64,000 bases of DNA from Bifidobacterium moraviense. Its GTDB lineage: Bacteria; Actinomycetota; Actinomycetes; Actinomycetales; Bifidobacteriaceae. The notes beneath the pieces are model-generated. The model saw only the letters and a list, made by a program, of their open reading frames with translations. It was not told where the DNA came from and searched no databases. A program made the position numbers and the translations under genes. Shown piece by piece: positions 50,044 to 60,084 of the stretch. Numbering within the stretch: position 1 is the stretch's first letter; each line of letters begins with the position of its first letter. The stretch is taken from assembly GCF_012932365.1 (NCBI RefSeq), contig NZ_JAAIIH010000001.1, positions 186,001 to 250,000 of the forward strand. The letters are read 5' to 3'.

Positions 50044-52080
50044 TTACTTCTTCTTGGTGTACATGCGGGTGTTGAGCAGCGTGGTGTAGCGCGCGATCAC
50101 CTTGGGGCGGATCACCTTCATGGAGGCGGTGAGCAGCCCGTTCTCCTGCGTGAACTCCTCGGGCAGGATGATGAACTTGCGCACGGACTCGGCGCGGGAG
50201 ACGCCCTCGTTCGCCAGATCCACGTATTTCTGCACCTCGGCGCGCACGGCGGCGTTCTCCGCGGCCTGATCGAGCGGCATGTCGCGGTCGAGTCCCTTGG
50301 ATTCCAGCCACGGGCGCAGCGTCTCCTCGTCGAGCGTGACGAGGGCGGAGATGAACGGGCGCTTGTCGCCGAGCACCAGCGCCTGGGAGACGAACTCGCA
50401 GCGCTGGATGACCTCCTCGATGGGGCCGGGCGAGACGTTCTTGCCGCCGGCGGTGATGATGAGGTCCTTCTTGCGTCCGGTGATGTACAGGAAGCCGTCC
50501 TCGTCCAGACGTCCCAGATCGCCGGTGGCGTACCAGCCGTCGTGCGTGAACGAGTTCTCGGTGGCCTCCTCGTTCTTGTGGTAGCGCGGGAACACGGCCG
50601 CGCCCTTGACCTGGATCTCGCCGTCCTCGGCGATGCGCAGCTTGAAGCCGGGGAACGCGACGCCCACGGAGCCCTGATGGTACGGGACGCCCAGCGGGTT
50701 GAACGCGCACGGCGCGGTGGTCTCGGTCAGACCGTATCCCTCGTAGGCGGGCACGTTGGCTCCGCGGAAGAACGCCATGAGCTCCGGATCGAGCGGGGCA
50801 CCGCCGCACACGATCCACTGCGCGCGTCCGCCCAGCGCCTGACGGATCGACTGGTAGACGATCGGGTCGAACGAGGCGCGCTTGATGGAGGCGAGCACGC
50901 CGGCCCTGCCCTTGTCGCTCACCTCGGCCATGTAGTCCTGCGCGGCCACCACGGCGGCGGCGAACGCCATGCCCTTGGCGCCGTGGCCGGCCTTCTGCGA
51001 CGCGGCGTTGTACACCTTCTCCAGCACGCGGGGCACCACGATCATCACGCTGGGCCGCGCCACCTGCATGTCCGCGATGAGCGTCTTGATGCCGCTGGCG
51101 ATGTAGATGTGCAGGTCGGAGGCGACCACGATGTAGTTGATGGCGCGGGCGAAGGAGTGCGCCTGCGGCAGGAACAGCAGGATGGAGTTGCTCTTGTCGT
51201 GCAGCAGCTGCGGCATGTAGTCCGGCAGGTTGAGCGCCGTCTGGCAGTAGTGCTCGTGCGTCATCTCCACGCCCTTGGGGGCGGCGGTGGAGCCGGAGGT
51301 GTAGACGATCGAGCACAGGTCGGTCTTCTTCACCGAGTCGATGCGCGCGTCGAGCTCCTCGTCGCTCACGGAGGTGCCGTACGCCGCCAGCTCGTCCAGA
51401 CCGCCGGTCTCCAGGCAGATCACATGCTCGAGCGAGACGCACTCGTCCACGGCGCCGTCGGCCTTGTCCCGCATGTCGGTGGTCTGCACGATGAGCAGAC
51501 GCGCGTCGGAGTTGTTGACGATGTTGCGGATCTGCTCGGCGGAGTCCGTGTCGTAGATCGTGGCGAGCACGCCGCCGCACGCCATCACCGCGGCGTCGGT
51601 GACGTCCCACTCGTAGCTGGTGCGGCACATGAACGCCACGCCGTCGCCCTTCCTCAGCCCGTAGTGCAACAGGCCCTTGGCCACGGCGCGCACCTGCGCG
51701 AGGAACTCGTTGGCGGTCTTCGTGACCCACTCGTCGCCCACCTTGAAGGTGTACAGCGGGTCGTCGCCCATGCGCGCGGCGCGGTCGGCGTAGATGTCAT
51801 AGATGGACATGCCCTCGTCCAGCGGGGGGTTGCCCGCCGTCTCGCTGGTGAGCAGGCCCGTCTCCGGATCGATGTACGTGGTGGTGGGGTATCCCGGCCC
51901 CCACTCGTCGGTGTGCGGCAGGGCGATGTCCTCCTCGCGGGCGTTCACCTCGTCGTCGGTGACGTAGTCGGGAAGGTCGGAGGAATCGTCGCTGACCGGA
52001 TGCGCGAAGTCCCCTCCCAGACGCAGGGCCTTCTGCGTCATGCTGGTGACCTGTTCCCTCAGCGAATTCATGAATGCCAC
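50044..52080 (-). CDS. Long-chain acyl-CoA synthetase (AMP-binding)
   Basis: A 678-aa ANL-superfamily ligase that activates long-chain fatty acids to acyl-CoA via an acyl-AMP. The AMP-binding P-loop is SIVYTSGSTAAPKGVEMTHE. Also present are the A4/A5-like YEGYGLTETTAPCAFN, the hinge GWYATGDLGRLDEDGFLYITGRKKDLIITAGGKNVSPG and the catalytic-lysine region at the end (LTASMKVIRPKVI). The GTG start (MAFMNSLREQV) is supported by AAGGAG six bases upstream; the ATG three codons later is too far. Bifidobacteria lack beta-oxidation, so it likely feeds exogenous fatty acids into lipid synthesis. Confidence 0.93.
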   Translation of the reverse strand: MAFMNSLREQVTSMTQKALRLGGDFAHPVSDDSSDLPDYVTDDEVNAREEDIALPHTDEWGPGYPTTTYIDPETGLLTSETAGNPPLDEGMSIYDIYADRAARMGDDPLYTFKVGDEWVTKTANEFLAQVRAVAKGLLHYGLRKGDGVAFMCRTSYEWDVTDAAVMACGGVLATIYDTDSAEQIRNIVNNSDARLLIVQTTDMRDKADGAVDECVSLEHVICLETGGLDELAAYGTSVSDEELDARIDSVKKTDLCSIVYTSGSTAAPKGVEMTHEHYCQTALNLPDYMPQLLHDKSNSILLFLPQAHSFARAINYIVVASDLHIYIASGIKTLIADMQVARPSVMIVVPRVLEKVYNAASQKAGHGAKGMAFAAAVVAAQDYMAEVSDKGRAGVLASIKRASFDPIVYQSIRQALGGRAQWIVCGGAPLDPELMAFFRGANVPAYEGYGLTETTAPCAFNPLGVPYHQGSVGVAFPGFKLRIAEDGEIQVKGAAVFPRYHKNEEATENSFTHDGWYATGDLGRLDEDGFLYITGRKKDLIITAGGKNVSPGPIEEVIQRCEFVSQALVLGDKRPFISALVTLDEETLRPWLESKGLDRDMPLDQAAENAAVRAEVQKYVDLANEGVSRAESVRKFIILPEEFTQENGLLTASMKVIRPKVIARYTTLLNTRMYTKKK

Positions 52081-52388
52081 GAGGATCTCCTTATATATGT
52101 CGAGCCGGTCCTGAACGTCTTCTTCTCGAATGCAGTGTAGCCGTTTCGCGGTCCGGCGTCACCTTACGCGACCGTAGGGAACGCGGTGCGCGGACGGCTC
52201 CGCGGGGCGCGTCGCCGGTATGTTCCGTCCGGGGCCGTGGTATAGTGATCGATTGTTGTCTTGGCGAGGGAAGCTTGCTTCCGTAATCGACTCGACGTGA
52301 ATTCATCGCTCCCTGCGGGGCGTTTCGCGGCGCGTCGGCGCGTCGGGGCAGAGGAAACGCAATACATCCATCGCAAGGAGAACCCATC
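52081..52388. promoter_or_regulatory. Divergent promoter region of acyl-CoA ligase and rplY
   Basis: A 308-nt gap. On the plus strand, TATAGT (52241-52246) is a good -10 box for rplY and would leave a leader of about 135 nt. On the minus strand, the AT-rich stretch around 52090-52100 (TATATAAGGAG) overlaps the ribosome binding site of the ligase gene. GC-rich inverted segments between 52318 and 52350 could fold. I see no gene here. Confidence 0.45.
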
Positions 52389-53012
52389 ATGGCTCACACC
52401 ATCGTGCTCGAGGGCAACGTCCGCAACGAGTTCGGCAAGGGCGCCGCCCGCCGCCTGCGCGTCGCCAACCTGATCCCGGCCACCATCTACGCCGGCGGCG
52501 CCGAGCCCGCCTTCATCACCCTCCCGCTCAAGGAGACCACCAACGCGCTGCGCAACCGCAACGCCCTGTTCAACATCAAGTTCGGCGAGGACAGCAAGAT
52601 GGCCATCGTCAAGGACATCCAGCGCAACCCGGTCAAGCGCATCATCGAGCACGTGGACTTCTACGAGGTCCGCGCCGGCGAGAAGGTCAACGTGACCGTG
52701 CCGGTGTTCGTGGAGGGCATGCCCAAGGGCGCCGCCGTCGCGTTCGTCGACATGCAGCACCTCGAGGTCCGCGCCGACGTGGCCAACCTGCCCGAGAAGA
52801 TCGTCATCGACGTCAACGGCCTGGCCGACGGCGACAAGGTGCTCGCCAAGGACGTCAAGCTGCCCGAGGGCTCCGAGCTCGTCATCGACGATCTCGAGGA
52901 TTCCGTCGTGTCCGTCGAGGTCCCGGAGGACGCCGCCGAGGCTCCCGCCGCCGCTGCCCCGGCCGCCGCGGACGCCGCCGCTGCCCCGGCCGCCGACGCC
53001 GCCAAGGCCTGA
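52389..53012 (+). CDS. rplY: 50S ribosomal protein L25/Ctc
   Basis: A 207-aa protein of the long L25 (Ctc/TL5) type that binds 5S rRNA. The N-terminal L25 domain (about 1-90) has GNVRNEFGKGAARRLRVANLIPATIYAGG and VKDIQRNPVKRIIEHVDFYEV. A C-terminal Ctc beta-domain (about 95-185) follows. The tail (about 186-207) is almost pure Ala/Pro/Asp. AAGGAGAACCCATC precedes the ATG. Confidence 0.96.
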   Translation: MAHTIVLEGNVRNEFGKGAARRLRVANLIPATIYAGGAEPAFITLPLKETTNALRNRNALFNIKFGEDSKMAIVKDIQRNPVKRIIEHVDFYEVRAGEKVNVTVPVFVEGMPKGAAVAFVDMQHLEVRADVANLPEKIVIDVNGLADGDKVLAKDVKLPEGSELVIDDLEDSVVSVEVPEDAAEAPAAAAPAAADAAAAPAADAAKA

Positions 53013-53065
53013 TCCTTCCTCGCGACGGCGAAGGCGCGACCAGCGCACGCCGCAGCGTCGTTCCC

Positions 53066-53105
53066 GATGGGGGAGCCGATGTGTCCGAACGCATCGGCTC
53101 CCCAT
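53066..53105 (+). terminator. rplY terminator
   Basis: GATGGGgGAGCCGATG and CATCGGCTCCCCATC form a stem of about 15 bp with one bulged G and a 10-nt loop. Confidence 0.8.
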
Positions 53106-53330
53106 CGTCGTCTCCGGCCGTCCGCGCGCTCCTCGGTGCGGCTCCGAGCCGCTTCGTGAGCGCTCTCACCGGAGCGGCGCCGCGGCTTTCAGTATGTGAA
53201 CTTCGCCACCCCGCACCGATGCGGATGTGCCATAGTGCCACCTAGGCCAAGCGCCACAAGCGCACTGGCGAATCATTCCGAAACCCCGCCGCGGTGGCGT
53301 GCGGGGCATGCGTCAAAGAAGTAAATAGTT
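53106..53330 (+). promoter_or_regulatory. ilvE upstream region
   Basis: No gene seen. CATAGT at 53231-53236 is the best -10 candidate for ilvE and would leave a leader of about 90 nt. The leader contains CCCCGCCGCGG and GTGCGGGG segments that could pair. I see no leucine/isoleucine-rich leader peptide. Confidence 0.3.
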
Positions 53331-54458
53331 ATGACTGAAGCATCACATCACGACCCGGCGGCGCTCGACAAGCTCACCGAGGCGTTCACCGTTCTGCCCA
53401 ACGACAACCCGGCCTCCGACGCCAAGCGCCAGGAGCTCATCGACAAGCCGGCGTTCGGTCAGGTCTTCTCCGACAACATGACCCACATGACGTGGACCAA
53501 GGGCGAAGGCTGGGGCGACCGTCGCGTCGAGCCGTACGCGCCGCTGAAGATGGATCCGGGCGCATCCGTGCTGCACTACGCGCAGGAGTGCTTCGAGGGC
53601 CTCAAGGCCTACCGTCACGCCGACGGCTCCACCTGGCTGTTCCGCCCGGACGCCAACGCCGAGCGCTTCCAGAACTCCGCCAAGCGCCTGTACCTGCCCG
53701 AGCTGAGCATCGACGACTTCCTGGGTTCCGTGGCCGCGCTGGTCAAGCGCGACGCGAACTGGGTACCCACCCGTCGCGAGTACACGCTGTACATGCGTCC
53801 GTTCATGTTCGCCTCCGAGCCGTTCCTGGGCGTGCGCGCCCCGCAGGAGGTCGACTACTGCGTGATCGCCTCCCCGTCCGGCCCGTACTTCCCGGGCGGC
53901 GTCAAGCCCGTGAGCATCTGGGTCGAGGACAAGTGGTTCCGCACCGGCCCCGGCGGCACCGGCTTCGCCAAGTGCGGCGGCAACTACGCCGCCTCCCTGC
54001 TGGGCGAGTACACGGGCATCGCCAACGGCTGCGAGCAGGTGTGCTTCGTGGACGCCGCCACCAAGACCTACCTCGAGGAGCTCGGCGGCATGAACATGAT
54101 GGTCGTGCACAAGGACGGCCACGTGGAGACCCCGTCCCTGACCGGCAACATCCTGCCCGGCGTCACCCGTCGCTCGCTGATCCAGCTCATGCAGGACCGC
54201 GGCATCGACGTGGTCGAGACCATGATCCCGCTCGAGCAGCTGCTCGAGGACATCAAGTCCGGCGAGGTCACCGAGGTGTTCGCCTGCGGCACCGCCGCCA
54301 TCATCACCCCGATCGGCCGCTTCAAGTCCGAGAAGTTCGACGTCACCGTCGCCAACGGCGAGTCCGGCAAGCTGACGCTGGACCTGCGCAACGAGCTGCT
54401 CGGCATTCAGCTCGGCGAGGTCGAGGACCCGCACAACTGGATGTGGAAGGTGTGCTGA
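53331..54458 (+). CDS. ilvE: Branched-chain-amino-acid aminotransferase
   Basis: A 375-aa fold-type IV PLP aminotransferase that makes leucine, isoleucine and valine from their 2-oxo acids. It has DNMTHMTWTKGEGW, LHYAQECFEGLKAYRHADG and the PLP-lysine segment GFAKCGGNYAAS. Also present is FVDAATKTYLEELGGMN and SGEVTEVFACGTAAIITPIG. The length fits the eukaryote/actinobacteria-like class (about 365-375 aa). It is followed by a strong terminator. Confidence 0.97.
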   Translation: MTEASHHDPAALDKLTEAFTVLPNDNPASDAKRQELIDKPAFGQVFSDNMTHMTWTKGEGWGDRRVEPYAPLKMDPGASVLHYAQECFEGLKAYRHADGSTWLFRPDANAERFQNSAKRLYLPELSIDDFLGSVAALVKRDANWVPTRREYTLYMRPFMFASEPFLGVRAPQEVDYCVIASPSGPYFPGGVKPVSIWVEDKWFRTGPGGTGFAKCGGNYAASLLGEYTGIANGCEQVCFVDAATKTYLEELGGMNMMVVHKDGHVETPSLTGNILPGVTRRSLIQLMQDRGIDVVETMIPLEQLLEDIKSGEVTEVFACGTAAIITPIGRFKSEKFDVTVANGESGKLTLDLRNELLGIQLGEVEDPHNWMWKVC

Positions 54459-54483
54459 TTCACTGTTCGGCATAGGACTGTAG

Positions 54484-54519
54484 AACCCCTTGCAATCCCA
54501 ATGATTGCAAGGGGTTTCT
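54484..54519 (+). terminator. ilvE terminator
   Basis: AACCCCTTGCAATC and GATTGCAAGGGGTT (54484-54497 / 54503-54516) form a perfect 14-bp stem with a 5-nt loop followed by TTC. Confidence 0.92.
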
Positions 54520-54743
54520 CATATGCTGCGGACCATCTGGAGGAAGGACGCAGATCCCATTCGTCAATAATCGTCAACAAGCTGCATCCGTCAGGTTCTC
54601 GTGGGGGATGGGTCGGACTGAGCATGACAACGTGAAATGAGGGATGTCGAAGCGGAACCCGCCAAGACGTATGCCGAACATGGTGCATCCGTAAGCCTGA
54701 GAATCAAAGAGTGTTTTATGTCTAAAATAGTCCACAAATGATG
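54520..54743. other. Lower-GC intergenic stretch, no gene seen
   Basis: About 225 nt with lower GC than the rest of the window. The sequence TGCATCCGT occurs twice (near 54583 and 54683). Short frames exist on both strands but none has coding character. It may be a remnant of acquired DNA belonging to the XRE gene that follows. Confidence 0.4.
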
Positions 54744-54749
54744 TATAAT
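54744..54749 (+). promoter_or_regulatory. Consensus -10 box (TATAAT) before the XRE gene
   Basis: TATAAT at 54744-54749, preceded by TG in the sequence GATGTATAAT, lies 33 nt before the ATG. The -35 (17 nt upstream, TCTAAA) is weak. Confidence 0.65.
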
Positions 54750-54781
54750 CGAGTTTACTGAACAAGGTGGGGGTGATCTGT

Positions 54782-55000
54782 ATGAGCATCAAGGATTTGC
54801 GCAGTCGCCGCGGTTTGACTCAGACCGCGCTTAGCGAACGCGTTGGTCTCAGCCAAACTCGCATTAGCGAGTATGAGCTTGGAAAGCGCGATGTTGGCGA
54901 TATGCGCGTGAGAACGGCGTTGCGAATGATGGAAGCACTAGGCACTAGCGACATTCGCCAGTTGTTCGACGACGTGCCGAAAGGTAACAACGTCGCTTAG
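54782..55000 (+). CDS. Small XRE-family HTH regulator
   Basis: A 72-aa protein that is essentially one helix-turn-helix domain: LRSRRGLTQTALSERVGLSQTRISEYELGKRDV, then a short C-terminal helix (VRTALRMMEALG). Such Cro/C1-type proteins act as phage repressors, toxin-antitoxin antitoxins or standalone regulators. There is no toxin or phage gene next to it. GGTGGGGGTGATCTGT lies before the ATG. Its base composition is less GC-rich than its neighbours, which suggests acquisition. It may repress itself from the TATAAT promoter. Confidence 0.88.
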   Translation: MSIKDLRSRRGLTQTALSERVGLSQTRISEYELGKRDVGDMRVRTALRMMEALGTSDIRQLFDDVPKGNNVA

Positions 55001-55208
55001 CAGCGTGTGTGAGACCTAACGCCCGGCGTGGGTGTTGTTCGCCGCTGGCCTCATGCGTGTCTTTATGGCGTGTGTGGGGCACGGACGCGCCCGTGTGGCT
55101 GCGCCAATGGGCGTGCCGGAAGGGCCCGCAAACGTTGCCGCGCTTTGCGGGCCCAAGGTACGGCGCGAACAAGAGTTCGCGTAACTCCCAACCCAAGGAG
55201 TGATACCC
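55001..55208. other. Intergenic stretch with a perfect GC hairpin
   Basis: The hairpin GGGCCCGCAAA (55122-55132) / TTTGCGGGCCC (55144-55154) has an 11-nt loop and no T-tract. It is probably the end of the XRE transcript. The rest has short frames without coding character. Confidence 0.5.
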
Positions 55209-55295
55209 ATGTTAATTCCGCATGGTTCGGTAAGCAAGCTTGTCCCGCACGCTGGTTGCGGACAGATACGGATAGTTGCGATCGAATGTAGCTGA
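55209..55295 (+). CDS. Possible 28-aa small protein
   Basis: A small frame MLIPHGSVSKLVPHAGCGQI... with an excellent Shine-Dalgarno, AAGGAGTGA, 5 nt before its ATG. This is the only support; the protein has no recognisable family. It lies between the GC hairpin and the TRIC gene. It could equally be a chance frame, a leader peptide or a gene fragment. The 55296-55406 remainder holds only the RBS region of the next gene. Confidence 0.3.
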   Translation: MLIPHGSVSKLVPHAGCGQIRIVAIECS

Positions 55296-55406
55296 GAGAA
55301 GCCGGCGTGGACGCAACTGTTTCGCGATGGCGCCCAGCGGCAGAGCACGCCGTGCGATGTGCGGTATCATCGCTTCGATTGATGCACAAGGGGGAGAGGA
55401 GACGCC

Positions 55407-56129
55407 GTGGGCGTGGCGCTGGAATCGAACGCGGTGTTCGTGGGGATCGAGTATCTCGCCATCTTCGTGTGGGGTCTGTCCGGGGGCCTCTCCGCCATCC
55501 GCAAGGGGTTCGACCTGTTCTCCATCCTCACGTGCGCGTGGGTGACGGCGCTTGGCGGCGGATTGGTGCGCGACGTGCTGCTCGGCGATCTGCCTCCCGT
55601 GGGCATCACGGACAAGGGCTACATCCTCACCTGCCTGGTTTCGGGGCTCATCGTGGCGGTGGCGCACCCCGAGATCAGGCGCATGCGCTGGACCATGGAT
55701 GTCATCGATGCGCTGGGCCTTGGCCTGTTCGCGGTCAACGGCACCGCCAAGGCGCTGGCGTTCGGATCGTCCGGCGTGACCGCCGTGTTCCTCGGCATGT
55801 TCACCGCGCTGGCCGGCGGACTGTTCCGCGACGTGATGCTGGGGGAGGTGCCGATGATCATCAGGGACCGGCATCTGTACGCTGTGCCGTCGTTCGTGGG
55901 GTGCATCCTCACCGTGCTGGTGGACAAGGGCGTGCATGCCGGCGTGGTGTCGTCCCAAGCCGAGATGGTGCTCGACGTGGCGGTGGTGGCGGTGGTGGTC
56001 GCCATGCGCATGCTGTCGGTGGCATGCGATCTGACGTTCCCCGGGGCCGTGCGACGCGACGATTCGGAGGCGCAGCCGTCCGAGATTCAATCGTCCGAGA
56101 CTCAGCCGTCTGGGACCAAGTCGGACTGA
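55407..56129 (+). CDS. TRIC-family (UPF0126) cation channel protein
   Basis: A 240-aa membrane protein with two UPF0126 repeats, each of three TM helices. The first has LGGGLVRDVLLGDLPPVG and the second LAGGLFRDVMLGEVPMIIR, the glycine-rich kinks of bacterial TRIC homologues, which form trimeric K+ channels. The C-terminal tail after residue about 215 is a hydrophilic stretch with imperfect repeats SEAQPSE, SSETQPS. GTG start follows GGGGGAGAGGAGACGCC, an excellent site. Confidence 0.88.
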   Translation: MGVALESNAVFVGIEYLAIFVWGLSGGLSAIRKGFDLFSILTCAWVTALGGGLVRDVLLGDLPPVGITDKGYILTCLVSGLIVAVAHPEIRRMRWTMDVIDALGLGLFAVNGTAKALAFGSSGVTAVFLGMFTALAGGLFRDVMLGEVPMIIRDRHLYAVPSFVGCILTVLVDKGVHAGVVSSQAEMVLDVAVVAVVVAMRMLSVACDLTFPGAVRRDDSEAQPSEIQSSETQPSGTKSD

Positions 56130-56193
56130 CTGTGCGTGGAAAGGGCGATGCCTGACAACCCCCGCACGCCCGCGCGTATGCGCGCAATACGCA

Positions 56194-56230
56194 ACAAGCC
56201 CCGCAGGCTGCGAACGCTTGCGGGGCTTGT
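56194..56230. terminator. Bidirectional terminator
   Basis: ACAAGCCCCGCA (56194-56205) pairs with TGCGGGGCTTGT (56219-56230). It lies between the convergent TRIC gene and rpsT. Confidence 0.88.
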
Positions 56231-56254
56231 TGGAGGTCTGCGATCCGTGAAGGA

Positions 56255-56515
56255 TCAGAGCGCGTTGATCGCGACGGCGAGGCCGGACTTGCGGTTGGCG
56301 GCCTGGTTCTTGTGGATGACGCCGGCGCTGGCGGCCTTGTCGAGCTTGCGGGCGGCGACCTTGTAGGCGGCCTCGGCGGCAGCCTTGTCACCGGAGGCGA
56401 TGGCCTCACGGGTGGCGCGGATGGCGGTCTTCACCGCGGACTTGACCTGGACGTTGCGCAGGTGCGACTTCTCGTTGGTCAGCACGCGCTTCTTCTGCGA
56501 CTTGATGTTTGCCAC
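56255..56515 (-). CDS. rpsT: 30S ribosomal protein S20
   Basis: An 86-aa three-helix 16S rRNA-binding protein. It starts (GTG) [21 protein letters not shown], and ends [22 protein letters not shown], the normal S20 length. GGAG lies 5 nt before the GTG. It is transcribed away from lepA; their shared gap of 170 nt contains both promoters. Confidence 0.97.
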   Translation of the reverse strand: MANIKSQKKRVLTNEKSHLRNVQVKSAVKTAIRATREAIASGDKAAAEAAYKVAARKLDKAASAGVIHKNQAANRKSGLAVAINAL

Positions 56516-56566
56516 TGTTTCTCCAAACGACGTGAACGTGTAATTACAAGGACATACAAAACTGTG

Positions 56567-56572
56567 ATGATA
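56567..56572 (-). promoter_or_regulatory. -10 box of rpsT (TATCAT)
   Basis: On the minus strand TATCAT lies 52 nt before the GTG start of rpsT, in the context GCTATCATCACAG. The -35 is not clear. Confidence 0.5.
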
Positions 56573-56685
56573 GCACGCCTTCCCGGACAACGTGCGCGTG
56601 CGACACCGCGTTTCGTGCGCTGGCGGGGGATCCGGCTAGCATGGATGAAGTTTGCCCCAGAAATCGCATCGAGGAGGAACAGTCG

Positions 56686-58566
<1,881 letters not shown>

Positions 58567-58577
58567 CGATCGGTCCA

Positions 58578-58620
58578 CGTCATCCTGAGCGCAGCCCGTT
58601 AGGGCGGAGTCGAAGGATCC
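58578..58620. repeat. Repeat family C (CGTCATCCTGAGC...CGAAGGATC)
   Basis: Imperfect palindrome of 43 nt: CGTCATCCTGAGCGCAGCCC and the approximate reverse complement GGGCGGAGTCGAAGGATCC. This type of sequence is widespread as an intergenic repeat in many bacterial genomes. Here it begins 11 nt after the lepA stop. Confidence 0.7.
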
Positions 58621-58639
58621 TTCGGCTTCTGCGTCTGAT

Positions 58640-58686
58640 GGCTCCCCTCGCTGAGGGGAGCTGTCGGCGCAGCCGACTGAGGGGAG
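58640..58686. repeat. Palindromic repeat family B, copy 4
   Basis: GGCTCCCCTCGCTGAGGGGAGC followed by TGTCGGCgcaGCCGAC and TGAGGGGAG. It has the orientation of copy 2. The last GGGGAGG of this repeat also provides the Shine-Dalgarno for the ORF at 58697. Confidence 0.85.
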
Positions 58687-58696
58687 GAAGAACGCC

Positions 58697-58834
58697 ATGC
58701 CATACGAGGTCTACGTCCACGTCCCGTTCTGCATGAGGCGCCGAGGCGTGAAGCGGACAGTCCGGTGGACTGTCCGTAGCCGAGGTGAGCGGCCTTGCGG
58801 CCGCGAAGGCAGCGCCGGGGAGGCATTCGCATGA
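58697..58834 (+). pseudogene. Duplicated hemW 5' end / upstream coupled ORF
   Basis: A 45-codon frame starting MPYEVYVHVPFCMRRRGVK. Bases 58706-58741 repeat hemW codons at 58852-58887; the 36 nt encode the same peptide EVYVHVPFCMRR with three silent differences. After that the frame passes through the structured element and stops at TGA 58832-58834, overlapping the hemW ATG (ATGA). It has an excellent ribosome site. It may be the relic of the original hemW start split by an insertion, now acting as a leader ORF that couples translation of hemW. Confidence 0.7.
58748..58810. repeat. Structured element, second copy (family A)
   Basis: Matches 3198-3260: GTGAAG, stem CGGACAGTCC-ggt-GGACTGTCCG (58754-58776), linker GTAGCCGAGGTGA, stem GCGGCC-ttgc-GGCCGC (58789-58804), then GAAGGC. 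Compared with the guaA copy, three base pairs in the first stem differ and each change is compensated on the other arm, while linkers are conserved. It lies between the two copies of the hemW 5' segment. Confidence 0.85.
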
Positions 58835-60084
58835 AGTCCAGCGATCCGTTCGAGGTCTACGTCCATGTTCCTTTCTGCATGAGGCGCTGCGGCTACTGCG
58901 ATTTCAACACGTACACGGCCACGGACCTCGGCGGAGGCGCGTCGCGCGGCAACTATGCGGCCATGGTGATCCGCGAGATGCGGCTCGTGCGCGACTGGCA
59001 GCTCGCCCACGGCATCGAGGAGCCGCCCGCGTCCACGGTGTTCTTTGGCGGCGGCACGCCGACGATCCTGCCGGCGCGCGACCTCGTCGCCATGCTGCAT
59101 GCGACCCGCGAGACGTGGGGCATCGCGCCCGGCGCGGAGATCACTACCGAGGCGAATCCGGACACCGTGGACGCCGACTACATCCGCGAGCTTGCGGACG
59201 GCGGCTTCACGCGCATCTCCTTCGGCATGCAGTCGGCCGTGCCGCACGTGCTGCGCACGCTCGACCGCACTCACACGCCGGCGAACGTGGAGGCTGGCGT
59301 GCGCGCGGCGGACGCCTGTGGGCTGCGGTCCAGCGTGGATCTCATCTACGGAGCGCCGGGGGAGAGCCTCGACGACTGGCGAGCCTCCGTGCGCACGGCC
59401 ATCGATCTGGGCGTCAGCCATATCTCCGCCTACGCCCTGACCGTCGAACCCACCACCAAGATGGGCAGGCAGATCGCCGCCGGCACGCTGCCCAAGCCGG
59501 ATGATGACGACGAAGCCGCCAAGTACGAGATCGCCGACGATCTGCTCACGGCAGCGGGCCTCGAATGGTACGAGGTCTCCAACTGGGCGAAGCCGGGCTA
59601 TGAGAGCCGGCACAACCTCGGCTACTGGCGCAATGCTGACTGGGCGGGACTCGGCCCGGGGGCGCATTCGCATGTCAACGCCGGCCTTGACGCGAGCGGC
59701 GCCCCTCGAAAGGCGCTGCGCGCGTGGGACATCGCGCATCCGCGTCTGTGGGGCATGGCGATCGGCGAAGGCCGCGTGCCGTGGGGCGGCAGCGAGGAGA
59801 TCACGCCGGGGGAGAACCTCGAAGAGCTCATCATGCTGGGTCTGCGGTTGCGGGAAGGCCTTGACCTCGGTCGCATCAACCAGGCCATCGCATCCGCGCG
59901 CGAATCGGACGCCTCGCTGCCGCTGCAGCCCATCGACGTCGCGCAATTGCAGCCGATGGTCGATGATGGGCTCATCGCCGTCGAAGCCGATTCCGACAAT
60001 CGCCGCCGCATCGTCCCCACTCGCAAGGGGCGGCTGCTCAATGACGCCGTCATCGAGCGCTTCTTCGACCTCGCCGGCATCTGA
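58831..60084 (+). CDS. hemW: Radical SAM heme chaperone HemW
   Basis: A 417-aa radical SAM protein of the HemW/coproporphyrinogen-III-oxidase-like family. It binds [4Fe-4S] by CMRRCGYCDF (CX3CX2C). The glycine-rich FFGGGTPTIL and SFGMQSAVPHVLRTLDRTH follow, and the C-terminal HemW domain is about 300-415. The usual first residues would be MPYEVYVHVPFC-like; here the sequence MKSSDPFEVYVHVPFC replaces them, after a duplication (see 58697-58834). GGGGAGG lies 8 nt before the ATG. It delivers heme to target proteins; the HemN type, which has oxidase activity, carries extra residues that are absent here. Confidence 0.95.
   Translation: MKSSDPFEVYVHVPFCMRRCGYCDFNTYTATDLGGGASRGNYAAMVIREMRLVRDWQLAHGIEEPPASTVFFGGGTPTILPARDLVAMLHATRETWGIAPGAEITTEANPDTVDADYIRELADGGFTRISFGMQSAVPHVLRTLDRTHTPANVEAGVRAADACGLRSSVDLIYGAPGESLDDWRASVRTAIDLGVSHISAYALTVEPTTKMGRQIAAGTLPKPDDDDEAAKYEIADDLLTAAGLEWYEVSNWAKPGYESRHNLGYWRNADWAGLGPGAHSHVNAGLDASGAPRKALRAWDIAHPRLWGMAIGEGRVPWGGSEEITPGENLEELIMLGLRLREGLDLGRINQAIASARESDASLPLQPIDVAQLQPMVDDGLIAVEADSDNRRRIVPTRKGRLLNDAVIERFFDLAGI

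Noticed and set aside
55009..55203. A 64-codon frame after the XRE gene
   Set aside because: Trp/Arg/Cys-rich, no ribosome site and it runs through a perfect hairpin.
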